Assembly: GCF_016907795.1 (NCBI RefSeq)
Contig: NZ_JAFBCR010000001.1
Location: 2,108,001-2,172,000 of the forward strand
DNA: 64,000 bases
Origin: Kocuria palustris
GTDB lineage: Bacteria; Actinomycetota; Actinomycetes; Actinomycetales; Micrococcaceae
Reading direction: 5' to 3'
Both the position numbers and the translations under genes were made by a program. Of this stretch, positions 49,905 to 58,979 are shown in pieces. How positions within the stretch are numbered: the stretch's first letter is position 1; each line of letters opens with the position of its first letter. A model generated the notes under the pieces. The model did not search any database and was not told the DNA's origin. It saw only the letters and a list, made by a program, of their open reading frames with translations.

Positions 49905-52145
49905 TTGAGCGAGACCACCACCAAGCGCGTGCTGCTGACCGGAGCCACCGGCTTCCTCGGCCAGGCGGTCCTCGAGCGCCTGCTCTCCTCCGGAGCGGAC
50001 GTGCACGTCACCGCCGTCATCCGACCCAAGGGCGAGATCACCGCACAGACCCGGCTCGGGCAGCTCTTCCGCAAGCCCGTCTTCAAGAACTGGCGCGCTG
50101 CCGTCGGCGACGACGAGGCCCGTCGGATCTTCGAGGAGCGCACCGATGTGCTCTCCGGCGATCTCTCCGCACTGAGCGAGATCCGCGAGCCGTTCGACGT
50201 CGTGATCCACTCGGCCTCGACCGTCTCGTTCGATCCGCCGATCGACGACGCCTTCAAGACCAACGTGGGCGGTGCGCTGAGCCTCTACGAGGCCCTGCGC
50301 GCCTCGGGCCAGGACCCCCACGTCATCCACGTCTCGACCTGCTACGTGGGCGGCATCGCCAAGGGCCTGCGCCCGGAGACGGCCGTGGACCACGACGTCG
50401 ACTGGCGCCTGGAGCTCGACCACGCGATCGCCTCGCGCGCCGAGGCCGAGGCGGCCTCTCGGACCCCGGAGCAGCTGCACGCGTTCGTGGAGTCCGCGAC
50501 CCGCACCGAGGGCAAGCAGGGCCCCAAGTCGGTGGCCGGCTCGGCGGAGGCCAGCCGCACCGGCTGGATCACCCAGCGCCTGGTGGATCTGGGCCGCACC
50601 CGCGCGCAGTCGCTGGGCTGGACCGACGTCTACACCTTCACCAAGGCCATGGGCGAGCGCGTGGCCGAGGACCTGTGGGCCGGTGACGGGCACCGCCTCT
50701 CGGTCGTGCGCCCGGCCATCATCGAGTCCTCCCTGCGCCACCCCTTCCCGGGCTGGATCGACGGCTACAAGGTCGCCGATCCGCTGATCATGGCCTACGC
50801 CAAGGGCGCGCTGCCCGAGTTCCCGGGCCTGCCGGACTCCGTGCTGGACGTGACCCCGGTGGACTTCGTGGTCAACGCGATCGTGACCCTCGCCCTGCAG
50901 GGCCACCGAGGGGAGGCCGAGGGGGAGCGCTCCCGGGCCGGGTACTACCAGATCTGCACGGGCGCCTCGAACCCGCTGCCGTTCCACAAGATGTACGAGT
51001 ACGTCCGCGAGTACTTCCTCGAGCACCCGGTCGAGGGACCCGACGGCAAGCCCGTGGTCGTCCCGGAATGGAAGTTCCCGGCCAACAACGGCGTGGAGAG
51101 CTCCCTGGCCGTGCGCGAGCGGCTGGTCGATCTGGGCGGGCGGCTCAACGAGCTGCTGCCCTCGACCAAGCGCACCCTGCAGTGGGCGAATCAGCTGCAC
51201 AAGGCCCAGTCCGGGCTGGGCTCGCTGCGCACCTACGTGGATCTCTACCAGAACTACACGCGCACCGAGATGATCTTCGACGACACCAACACGCGTGCGC
51301 TCAACGCCCAGCGGCCGCAGGATGCGCCGGAGGACTCGTCCTTCGACCCCCGCGACATCGAGTGGCGCACCTACTGGCAGCAGATCCACCTGCCTGCCCT
51401 CACGGAGATGACCAAGGCGTACTCGCGGGCCTCGGCAGCCCGGCGAAAGCGCACCGAGCGCCCGCGCCGGGAGCTCAAGCCGGGCACCGACGTCCTGGCG
51501 CTGTTCGACCTCGAGGGCACCGTGCTCGACTCGACCGTGGTCTCCCAGTACCTGGCCGTGCAGCGCAGGGTCGCACCGTCGCGCATTCCGAGCGACATCC
51601 TGGGCATGGTGCGCACCGTGCCCACCTATCTCAAGGCCGAGCGGCGCGATCGCGGCGAGTTCCTGCGCTCGTTCCTTCGCCGCTATGAAGGCCTCCCGGA
51701 GTCCTCGATCCGCGAGGCGGTCGACGGCCCCCTGGGCGAGCAGATGCTCGAGCGGCTGAACCCGGGTGCCCTGGCCCGCCTCGAGGAGCACCGCGCAGCA
51801 GGGCACCGCACGGTGCTCGTGACGGGCAGCCCGGAGTTGCTCGTCTCACCGGTCGCGGATCTGTTCGACGAGGTCGTCGCCTCCCGGATGGGTGTGCGTG
51901 CCGGCGTGCTGACCGGCTACCTCGACACCCCGCCTCTGGTCGATGAGGCCCGGGCCCAGTGGCTCAAGCGCTACGCGCAGGATCACGGCCTGGACCTGTC
52001 CCGCTCCTTCGGCTACGGCGACTCCGTGGCCGATGCGGCGTGGCTCGGTCTGGTCGGGCACCCGGCCGCCGTGAATCCGGACATCCCCCTGTATCGCCTG
52101 GCCAAGCGCTCCCACTGGCCGATCGAAGACTGGAAGAGGCACTGA
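49905..52145 (+). CDS. Fatty acyl-CoA reductase (SDR, male-sterility type) fused to HAD-IB phosphatase
   Basis: The 746-residue protein starts at TTG with AAGGAG 6 nt upstream. Residues 1 to about 500 are an extended SDR/NAD_binding_4 reductase: TGATGFLG near residue 12, STCYVGG, and YTFTK with Tyr about 243 and Lys about 247. Such FARs reduce acyl-CoA/ACP to aldehyde or alcohol. Residues about 525-746 are a HAD-IB hydrolase with DLEGT (nucleophile Asp535, Glu537 where Asp is usual), VTGSPELL and YGDSVADAAWL. FAR-HAD fusions occur in actinobacteria. It probably supplies fatty alcohol or aldehyde to neighbouring enzymes. Confidence 0.85.
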   Translation: MSETTTKRVLLTGATGFLGQAVLERLLSSGADVHVTAVIRPKGEITAQTRLGQLFRKPVFKNWRAAVGDDEARRIFEERTDVLSGDLSALSEIREPFDVVIHSASTVSFDPPIDDAFKTNVGGALSLYEALRASGQDPHVIHVSTCYVGGIAKGLRPETAVDHDVDWRLELDHAIASRAEAEAASRTPEQLHAFVESATRTEGKQGPKSVAGSAEASRTGWITQRLVDLGRTRAQSLGWTDVYTFTKAMGERVAEDLWAGDGHRLSVVRPAIIESSLRHPFPGWIDGYKVADPLIMAYAKGALPEFPGLPDSVLDVTPVDFVVNAIVTLALQGHRGEAEGERSRAGYYQICTGASNPLPFHKMYEYVREYFLEHPVEGPDGKPVVVPEWKFPANNGVESSLAVRERLVDLGGRLNELLPSTKRTLQWANQLHKAQSGLGSLRTYVDLYQNYTRTEMIFDDTNTRALNAQRPQDAPEDSSFDPRDIEWRTYWQQIHLPALTEMTKAYSRASAARRKRTERPRRELKPGTDVLALFDLEGTVLDSTVVSQYLAVQRRVAPSRIPSDILGMVRTVPTYLKAERRDRGEFLRSFLRRYEGLPESSIREAVDGPLGEQMLERLNPGALARLEEHRAAGHRTVLVTGSPELLVSPVADLFDEVVASRMGVRAGVLTGYLDTPPLVDEARAQWLKRYAQDHGLDLSRSFGYGDSVADAAWLGLVGHPAAVNPDIPLYRLAKRSHWPIEDWKRH

Positions 52146-52149
52146 TCGC

Positions 52150-52995
52150 ATGGCATTCGACATCGACCGCTTCGCCGAGACCTCCCACCGCGTCGCGTGG
52201 GAGGACCTCGACATGGACAGCTTCCGCAGGGACCCCCTGCCGGAGTCGTCGCTGCGGGTGCTGCGCTACATGTGCGATGTCGAGTTCCACACCGTCTGCT
52301 ACCTGCGCGATCTGCTGATCACCCCGTCGCACCACGACGAGGACGTCTCCGCGTTCATGACCATGTGGAACCGCGAGGAGTTCTGGCACGGCGAGGCGCT
52401 GGCGGAGGTGCTGGGGCTGCACGGAATCGTCGTGGACTACGACGAGATCAAGGCCAAGCGCGTGAAGCTGGGCTGGGCGGAGGCGCTCAAGCCGCTGAAG
52501 CAGTCGCTGCTGTCCACGCTGATCGGCCATGATTTCGTGGCCACGCACATGACCTGGGGAGCGGCGAACGAGTATTCGGCGGTGGCGGCCTACAAGCGGA
52601 TGGCAGCGATCGAGAAGCACCCCGTGCTCTCGGAGCTGCTCGTGCGCATCGCCCGTCAGGAGTCGCGCCACGTGGCCTTCTACTCCACGCAGGCCCGGCA
52701 GCGCCTGGGTGACTCCGTCAAGGCCCAGCGCATCACCCGGCTCGCGCTGCGCAGCGCCTGGCGCCCGGTGGGCTCCGGCGTGATGAGCGATGAGGAGGTC
52801 CGCCACGTGATGGGCCACCTCTTCGCGGGCGAGGAGGGGCGTGCGGAGATGCGCAAGCTCGACGCCAACATCGCCCGCCTGCCGGGCATGGAGGGGCTCA
52901 CCCTGTTCCAGAATGTCATCGGGCATGCCGAGCCCGCAGATCAGGAGACCGCCGGGCCCGGCGAGGCGGAGTCTGTCCAGCGGCAGGTCGCATGA
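52150..52995 (+). CDS. Ferritin-like diiron protein, candidate oxygenase/desaturase
   Basis: The 281-residue helical protein has a complete diiron ligand set in the order Glu45, Glu77-x-x-His80 (EFWH), Glu131 (ANEYSA), Glu161-x-x-His164 (ESRH), the pattern of oxygen-activating four-helix bundles. I cannot assign it to a named oxygenase. It starts 4 nt after the FAR-HAD stop, with which it must be co-expressed, and its stop overlaps the TetR start by 4 bp. Lipid desaturation, hydroxylation or aldehyde conversion are possible activities. Confidence 0.8.
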   Translation: MAFDIDRFAETSHRVAWEDLDMDSFRRDPLPESSLRVLRYMCDVEFHTVCYLRDLLITPSHHDEDVSAFMTMWNREEFWHGEALAEVLGLHGIVVDYDEIKAKRVKLGWAEALKPLKQSLLSTLIGHDFVATHMTWGAANEYSAVAAYKRMAAIEKHPVLSELLVRIARQESRHVAFYSTQARQRLGDSVKAQRITRLALRSAWRPVGSGVMSDEEVRHVMGHLFAGEEGRAEMRKLDANIARLPGMEGLTLFQNVIGHAEPADQETAGPGEAESVQRQVA

Positions 52996-53600
52996 GCTCG
53001 CAGCGGCAGGAGGCCTCGGCAGGGCCGGCGCGGGGGCGCGCTGCCACGACGGATCGCAAGATCGTCGCGGCAGTCCTGTCGCTGCTCGTGCATGAGGGCC
53101 CGGGACGGGTCTCCATCGAATCGGTCGCGGCCGAGTCCGGGGTGGCCAAGACCTCGATCTACCGCCGCTACGCCAATACCGAGGCCATGGTCGAGGACGT
53201 CCTGGAGCGCAGCGGCGACAGCCTCGCACCGCGGCCCCTGGAGATCCCCCAGGACGGGCAGTGGACCCAGCGCCAGTGGACCGAGGCTCTCGATGCCGCG
53301 GTGCGATCGCTGGTCCTCGATCTCGGGACGGGCACGGCAGTCGCACTGCTGTCCCAGCCGACCTCCGAGGTGGCCCGGATCCTGCGATTGCACCTGGTGC
53401 GGCCCAGGATCGAGCAGCTGCACCGGCTGCTGCAGCTGCAGGTCGAGGCGGGGCGGCTGCGCTCCGATCTCGATCTGGAGGTCGTGATCGACTTCGTGCT
53501 GGGCTCCGCCTATGCGCGTCTGGCGCGGGAAGGGGAGCTCGGCGCCGACTGGGCGCAGCGGGTGCGCGATGCGCTACTGGGCCAGCTCGGACAGGACTGA
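52992..53600 (+). CDS. TetR-family transcriptional regulator
   Basis: The 202-residue protein has a TetR HTH at about residues 22-68 (RVSIESVAAESGVAKTSIYRRYANTEAM) split as helix 2, turn and recognition helix, and a C-terminal TetR_C_11-like ligand domain. It is last in the rightward lipid operon, overlapping the diiron gene by 4 bp, so it probably autoregulates and controls the divergent promoters at 48790. Acyl-CoA or fatty acid would be a plausible effector. Confidence 0.92.
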   Translation: MSSQRQEASAGPARGRAATTDRKIVAAVLSLLVHEGPGRVSIESVAAESGVAKTSIYRRYANTEAMVEDVLERSGDSLAPRPLEIPQDGQWTQRQWTEALDAAVRSLVLDLGTGTAVALLSQPTSEVARILRLHLVRPRIEQLHRLLQLQVEAGRLRSDLDLEVVIDFVLGSAYARLAREGELGADWAQRVRDALLGQLGQD

Positions 53601-53622
53601 GCACCCGCGGATCCGGGAGGCC

Positions 53623-55008
53623 TCAGAGCCTCATCTGCTCATCGGGCCTGCGCCGCAGCTGCGACTCCAGGTAGTCCTTCGTGGCGACCTCGGTCGGGAC
53701 GTCGGACTTCTGCCGCTCGGACATGAACCAGCGGTGCTCGAGCACCTCGTGGACGATCTCGGCGGGCTCGCGCTTGGCGCGCAGCTCCGCGGGGACCGCC
53801 TGCATCATGGGCGAGAAGACCTCCTGCTTCCACAGGCTGGCGGTCATGTCGTCGGGAAGCCCCGGGTACAGGGCACGGCCGAACTGGCGGATGTCCGTGA
53901 GGATGCGCCGCGCCTGGTTCTCCCGGGCGTGCAGACCGGTCAGGTTCAGCAGCTCCCGGGTGTGGTGCCCCGGCTCGACCACGCGGGGGATCAGGCGCAC
54001 CACGCCGTCGTCGTCGGTGTCCAGGGAGGCCTCCTCCACATCGAAGCCGAGGTCCTGGAGGCGCTGCACGCGCTCCGCCACGCGCCACTTCTGCTCGTGA
54101 GGGAAGCGCTCCTCTCCGGTGAGCTCCTCCCACAAGGAGTCGTAGGTCTCCGAGAGCCGTCGCGCCGTGGTGAAAGGGTCCACCGGGACTGAGGCCGTGG
54201 CCTCCGCGGGCAGCACCGACAGCGCCTGGGTGGCGGCCGCCGGCTCGTAGCCGGGCCCGGAGTGCGTGCCGCGGTCCTCGGGGTCGATCTGATCGTCGCC
54301 GCGCAGGTCCTCATGGATGTCTGCGGGGTCCTGGTCCTGCTCGAAGGCCGCCAGCAGGTCCATGAGCTCCCCGGCCACGTTGGTCGTGGCCAGCTCCAGG
54401 TCGTAGTGGCGCTGCCCGTCGGTCAGGCGGGGGTGCAGCTCGCCGGTCTCGGCATCCACCAGGTAGGCGGCGAACGCCCCGGCGTCGCGCAGGAAGAGGG
54501 TGTTCGACAGGGAGGCGTCCCCCCAGTAGAAGCCGGCCAGGTGCAGCTGGACCAGCAGCAGCGCCAGGGCATCCACGAGCTTGTCCGCGATCTCGGCGTC
54601 CGGATTGTCCGAGAACAGCACCCGGTAGGGCAGGGAGAAGGCCAGATGCTCCGTGAGCAGCACCGCAGGCAGCTCGGTGCCGTCCGGCGCACGTCGATCG
54701 GTGACCACGGCGACCGGCACGACCGACGGCGTGCCCATGTGCCGCAGTTGGCGCAGGACCTCGTACTCCCGCGAGGCATTGCGGGCCGTGGTCTCCTTGG
54801 CGGCCAGGACGCGCTCGCCCACCCGGGCGAAGCGCACGACGTGACGGGAGATGCCCCGGGGGTAGGCCACCAGGACGTCCTCGGGCCACTCGGCCAGCGG
54901 TACCTGCCACGGCAGATCCAGCAGCTCGGGCTGGGGGAAGCCGGTCTGGATGGATACGCGGCGCCCGTGGCGATGCGTCTCGGGCGGGGCGGTGGGGGAC
55001 TCCGTCAT
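53623..55008 (-). CDS. DUF4032 protein with kinase-like fold
   Basis: The 461-residue protein has an N-terminal domain resembling lipopolysaccharide/aminoglycoside-type kinases: VLAAKE (Lys), LLLVQLHLAGFYWGDASLSNTLF with the catalytic-loop-like GDxSxxN, and VDAETGEL. The C-terminal DUF4032 region (about 290-440) is specific to actinobacteria as far as I recall. Substrate is unknown. The ATG follows TAGGCT by 8 nt (55017-55022), suggesting a leaderless transcript. It converges with tetR, with only 22 bp between stops. Confidence 0.8.
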   Translation of the reverse strand: MTESPTAPPETHRHGRRVSIQTGFPQPELLDLPWQVPLAEWPEDVLVAYPRGISRHVVRFARVGERVLAAKETTARNASREYEVLRQLRHMGTPSVVPVAVVTDRRAPDGTELPAVLLTEHLAFSLPYRVLFSDNPDAEIADKLVDALALLLVQLHLAGFYWGDASLSNTLFLRDAGAFAAYLVDAETGELHPRLTDGQRHYDLELATTNVAGELMDLLAAFEQDQDPADIHEDLRGDDQIDPEDRGTHSGPGYEPAAATQALSVLPAEATASVPVDPFTTARRLSETYDSLWEELTGEERFPHEQKWRVAERVQRLQDLGFDVEEASLDTDDDGVVRLIPRVVEPGHHTRELLNLTGLHARENQARRILTDIRQFGRALYPGLPDDMTASLWKQEVFSPMMQAVPAELRAKREPAEIVHEVLEHRWFMSERQKSDVPTEVATKDYLESQLRRRPDEQMRL

Positions 55009-55176
55009 GGGACAAAAGCCTACTGGTCAAGCGGCAGCCGGTGAGATGACGCCGGCGCTGCGCACATCACCTGGTCTGAGCGTGTCGCGCGTCACATAGT
55101 GGGCTGAGCATTTAGCCTGGGGCTCCTGCAGCCTGGATTCGGGTATGCAACGTCCCAGATCGGACCGGAGATCACT

Positions 55177-56463
55177 GTGGAGCGAACGCCGTACCCGAGA
55201 CACCGGGCTGCGACTGGACAGCGTCCTGACCGACATCTGACGCGCCGGGCCCTGCTGGGCGGAGGCCTGGGTCTGGGTGCTCTCGGGGCGCTGAGCGCCT
55301 GCACCGAATCGGGCGCCGGTCTGGGACTCGGTGCAGGAACGCTGAAGATCCAGGCAGGTGACGACGAGATCCCCGGCCTGAGGCGCATCGCCGAGGGATT
55401 TATGCAGCAGACGGGCGTGAACGTCGAGTACATCCAGCGTGAGATCAACGCCGACTCGATCTCGGACTTCATCGCGCAGTCGCCCATGGGCCAGGCGCCG
55501 GACATCATCATCTCCCCGCATGACAGTCTCGGACAGCTGGCCACGAACGGCGTCGTGGCATCGGTCGAGCTGGGCGACCGAGCGCAGGACTTCACGGACA
55601 ACGCTCTGACCGCCGTCGTCTTCGACGGGGTGTCCTACGGGGTGCCCTATGCCGTGGAGTGCGTGGCGCTGATCCGCAACGATCAGATCACCGACGCGCA
55701 GCCGGAGTCCTTCGACGAGCTGCGGCGGATCGGCCGGCAGCTGATGCAGGAGCAGGGGCTGAGCTATCCGCTGGCGGTCTCCCAATCGCCCACCTCGGGA
55801 GATCCGTACCACCTCTACCCGCTGCAGACCTCATTCGGCGCGGAGGTCTTCCTCCGGACCGAGGACGGCGAATACCTGCCCGAACTGGCCATGGGCGGCT
55901 CGGAGGGCGAGGCCTTCGCCGACTACCTGGCCGAGCTCGGGGAGGCGGGCGATGTGCAGACCTCGATGACTCCCGACATCGCCTCTGAGGCGTTCCTCAA
56001 CGGAGAGTCGCCCTTCCTGATCGGAGGGCCGTGGGAGCTCGCGGCGATCGAGGCGGCCGGGATGAGGTGCACCGTGCTCCCCGTGCCGCCAGCCGGTGAC
56101 CAGCCCGCTCGGCCGTTCGCCGGAGTCCAGGCGCTGTTCGTCAACGCCCACGCGGCGAATCCGGTCGCCGCACATGACTTCGTGACCAACTGGCTGCCCA
56201 CCACCGAGGCGCAGACCGCCCTCTACGAATCCACAGGGCGGCCTCCTGCCTCCATCACCGCCGTGGAGGCGATGGACGACGATCCCCTGCGCACCGAGTA
56301 CGCCAGGATCGCCGACGAGCTGGCGCTGCCCATGCCGTCGATCCCGGCCATGGGAGCGGTGTGGAGCTTCTGGGGCACCACGGAGAACGCCATCCTGGAC
56401 GGACGCGCGGAGCCCGGGCCCCAGTGGCAGTCCATGATCGAGAGCATCGAGGGGCAGATCTGA
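55177..56463 (+). CDS. Sugar ABC transporter substrate-binding lipoprotein
   Basis: This 428-residue group 1 solute-binding protein has an RR-containing signal (LTRRALLGGG) and lipobox LSAC, so it is probably exported by Tat or Sec and lipid-anchored. Segments PDIIISPHDSLGQLATNG, GVPYAVECVALIRN and ESPFLIGGPWEL match MalE-type binding proteins. GTG 55177 has CGGAG upstream. It leads an operon with two permeases. Neighbouring otsBA suggests maltose, maltodextrin or trehalose as ligand, but that is inference. Confidence 0.9.
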   Translation: MERTPYPRHRAATGQRPDRHLTRRALLGGGLGLGALGALSACTESGAGLGLGAGTLKIQAGDDEIPGLRRIAEGFMQQTGVNVEYIQREINADSISDFIAQSPMGQAPDIIISPHDSLGQLATNGVVASVELGDRAQDFTDNALTAVVFDGVSYGVPYAVECVALIRNDQITDAQPESFDELRRIGRQLMQEQGLSYPLAVSQSPTSGDPYHLYPLQTSFGAEVFLRTEDGEYLPELAMGGSEGEAFADYLAELGEAGDVQTSMTPDIASEAFLNGESPFLIGGPWELAAIEAAGMRCTVLPVPPAGDQPARPFAGVQALFVNAHAANPVAAHDFVTNWLPTTEAQTALYESTGRPPASITAVEAMDDDPLRTEYARIADELALPMPSIPAMGAVWSFWGTTENAILDGRAEPGPQWQSMIESIEGQI

Positions 56464-58067
56464 TGACTGAGCAGGTGAAGGCTCCGGAGATGGGCTCCGA
56501 GCTGGATTCGAAGCCCCCGCGACGCTCCCACACCCGGGGCTTCGGCGCCGGATTCCTGGTCAAGCTCGCCCTGATGGGGCTGGTCAACGCGTTCGGCCTC
56601 TATGGGATCGTGGCCTCGGCCACGGTCGGCAGCTGGGCGATCTGCCTCTTCCTGGTTCTCGCGCTGGTCATCGCCGACCTGATCTACTTCGTCCCCTCCC
56701 GGCGGATGCTCCCGGGCAAGTACCTGTTCCCCGGGCTGCTGATGCTCGTGGTCTTCCAGGTCTTCGTCATCCTCTACACGGGCATGACTGCGTTCACGAA
56801 CTACGGCGACGGGCACAACGGCACCAAGGACGAGGCGATCGCACAGCTGACCCGCACCTACGAGCAGCGTGTGGAGGGCTCGCCCGAACGTGCTGTGACC
56901 GTGCTGCGCAGCGACGACGGCGACCTCGCCCTGGCGGCTGTCGAGGACGAGGAGGTGCTGATCGGCACGGCCGATCAGCCGCTGGCTGCTGAGGACTCTG
57001 CCCAGACGGACGGGGATAGGGTCACAGCTGCGGATGGCTACGAGGTGCTGGACTACGCGGGCGTCGTCTCGGCCTCGGAGGACCTGGAGCAGCTTCGCGT
57101 CCCGGTCTCGGGTGATCCGGATGACGGCTCGCTGCGGACCGAGGACGGGCGGACCGCCTATGCCTGGGAGCCGACGCTGAGCTATGACGAGGACACAGGC
57201 TCCATGGTCGCCGAGGACGGCACGGTGTACAGCGACTCCGGTGAGGGCTCGTTCGTCTCGGAGGCGGGCGAGGAGCTGCGTCCGGGCTGGCGGGAGTTCG
57301 TGGGATTCGCGAACTTCGCGGCGATCTTCGACCCCGAGATCCTGGGCGGGCCGTTCGTATCCGTGACGCTGTGGACCTTCGCCTTCGCCATCCTGTCGGT
57401 CGCGCTCACCTTCTTCCTGGGGCTGCTGCTGGCGATGCTGCTCAACGACCCCCAGCTGCGCGGACGCGGCTTCTACCGGGCGATCCTCTTCCTTCCCTAT
57501 GCGTTCCCCATGTTCCTCTCGGCACTGATCTGGGCCGGACTGCTGAACACCGACTACGGATGGATCAACCAGGTGCTGCTCGGGGGCGCAGGGGTGCCCT
57601 GGCTGGAGAACGCCTGGCTGGCGCGAGGCTCGGTCCTGCTGGTGAACCTGTGGCTGGGCTTCCCGTACATGTTCCTGATCTGCTCCGGTGCCCTTCAGGC
57701 GATCCCCTCCGAGATCTACGAATCGGCGTCGACCGACGGTGCGGGCCCGGTGCGTCGCTTCCGCTCGATCACGCTGCCGATGCTCATGGTGGCGGTGGGC
57801 CCGCTGCTGATCGCCTCCTTCGCCATGAACTTCAACAACTTCAACGTGATCTACCTGCTCACCGGCGGCGGGCCCGTGGACCTCGAATCCACAACGGGGG
57901 TCGGCGGGACGGACATCCTGATCACGTTCGTCTACAAGATCGCGTTCGCGGGCGGCACCAATGACTACGGTCTGGCGGCGGCCCTGTCGATCCTGATCTT
58001 CCTCATGGTCGCGCTCATCTCGCTGCTGACCTTCCGTCGCTCCCAGGCTCTCGAGGAGATCAACTGA
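56463..58067 (+). CDS. Sugar ABC transporter permease, MalF type with large extracellular insertion
   Basis: The 534-residue permease overlaps the binding-protein stop (TGATG). Two N-terminal spans and a third at about 89-112 precede a roughly 170-residue acidic, soluble insertion (about 118-290) comparable in position to the P2 domain of E. coli MalF, which contacts MalE. The BPD_transp_1 core follows, with the EAA loop EIYESASTDGAGPVRRFR. The insertion argues for maltose-type transport. No malK is adjacent, so a shared ATPase such as MsiK must serve it. Confidence 0.9.
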   Translation: MTEQVKAPEMGSELDSKPPRRSHTRGFGAGFLVKLALMGLVNAFGLYGIVASATVGSWAICLFLVLALVIADLIYFVPSRRMLPGKYLFPGLLMLVVFQVFVILYTGMTAFTNYGDGHNGTKDEAIAQLTRTYEQRVEGSPERAVTVLRSDDGDLALAAVEDEEVLIGTADQPLAAEDSAQTDGDRVTAADGYEVLDYAGVVSASEDLEQLRVPVSGDPDDGSLRTEDGRTAYAWEPTLSYDEDTGSMVAEDGTVYSDSGEGSFVSEAGEELRPGWREFVGFANFAAIFDPEILGGPFVSVTLWTFAFAILSVALTFFLGLLLAMLLNDPQLRGRGFYRAILFLPYAFPMFLSALIWAGLLNTDYGWINQVLLGGAGVPWLENAWLARGSVLLVNLWLGFPYMFLICSGALQAIPSEIYESASTDGAGPVRRFRSITLPMLMVAVGPLLIASFAMNFNNFNVIYLLTGGGPVDLESTTGVGGTDILITFVYKIAFAGGTNDYGLAAALSILIFLMVALISLLTFRRSQALEEIN

Positions 58068-58068
58068 C

Positions 58069-58962
58069 ATGGCCAGCACCGCAGGGTCTCGCACCCCTCG
58101 TCGTCGTCGCAGCGCCCGTGCACGCTCGAATGCCTGGTGGCGCCATCTCGCCGCCGTGGTCATGTGCGTGTTCGCGCTGTTCCCGCTCGTCTACGCCCTG
58201 TCCGCCTCGCTGTCGGCTTCGGGGTCGCTGGTGGGCTCGAATCAGCTGTTCGCCACCGTCACCGATGCGAACTACAGGCAGCTGTTCTCCGATCCGCAGA
58301 ATCCGTTCCCGCGCTGGTTCCTCAATTCCATGATGGTCTCCACGATCACAGCGATCGGCACGGTGCTCATGGGGGCGGCGGCGGCCTATGCGTTCTCCCG
58401 GTTCCGCTTCCGGGGCAGACGCCAGGGGCTCATGGCCCTGCTCATCATCCAGATGTTCCCTCAGCTGCTGGCCTTCGTGGCGATCTTCCTGCTCCTGTTC
58501 GCGATCTCCGAGGTCTATCCGGTCCTGGGACTGAACTCCCGATTCGGCCTGATCGCTGTGTACCTGGGCGGGGCTCTGGGAGCGAACACGTTCCTGATGT
58601 TCGGGTTCTTCAACACCATCCCGCGGGACCTCGACGAAGCCGCGACGCTGGATGGGGCGAGCCATGCCCAGATCTACTGGCGGATGATCCTGCCGCTCGT
58701 GACGCCGATCATCGTGGTCGTCGGCATGCTCTCCTTCATCGCGTCGTTCTCGGACTTCCTGCTGGCGCAGATCGTCCTGCAGGATCCTCGCCAATACACG
58801 CTCGCGGTGGGTCTCTACCAGTTCGTCTCGGTCGAGTTCGGGGCGGACTGGGGAGTCTTCACAGCAGGAGCCGTGCTCTCGGCGCTGCCAGTCGTGCTGC
58901 TGTTCCTCTTCCTGCAGCGCTACATCGTGGCCGGACTCACCGGCGGGGCCGTCAAGGGCTGA
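58069..58962 (+). CDS. Sugar ABC transporter permease, MalG type
   Basis: The 297-residue permease begins 2 nt after the MalF-type stop. It has six predicted spans and the EAA loop DLDEAATLDGASHAQIYWRM for contact with the ATPase; the C-terminus LFLQRYIVAGLTGGAVKG is typical of MalG. Ends 18 nt from the convergent otsB stop with no clear terminator. Confidence 0.92.
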   Translation: MASTAGSRTPRRRRSARARSNAWWRHLAAVVMCVFALFPLVYALSASLSASGSLVGSNQLFATVTDANYRQLFSDPQNPFPRWFLNSMMVSTITAIGTVLMGAAAAYAFSRFRFRGRRQGLMALLIIQMFPQLLAFVAIFLLLFAISEVYPVLGLNSRFGLIAVYLGGALGANTFLMFGFFNTIPRDLDEAATLDGASHAQIYWRMILPLVTPIIVVVGMLSFIASFSDFLLAQIVLQDPRQYTLAVGLYQFVSVEFGADWGVFTAGAVLSALPVVLLFLFLQRYIVAGLTGGAVKG

Positions 58963-58979
58963 GCAGATCTCGGATCCGC

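Noticed and set aside
56223-58163. About 650-codon minus-strand frame opposite the sugar permeases.
   Set aside because: Gln/Arg/Asp-rich shadow; the plus strand has clear membrane proteins.
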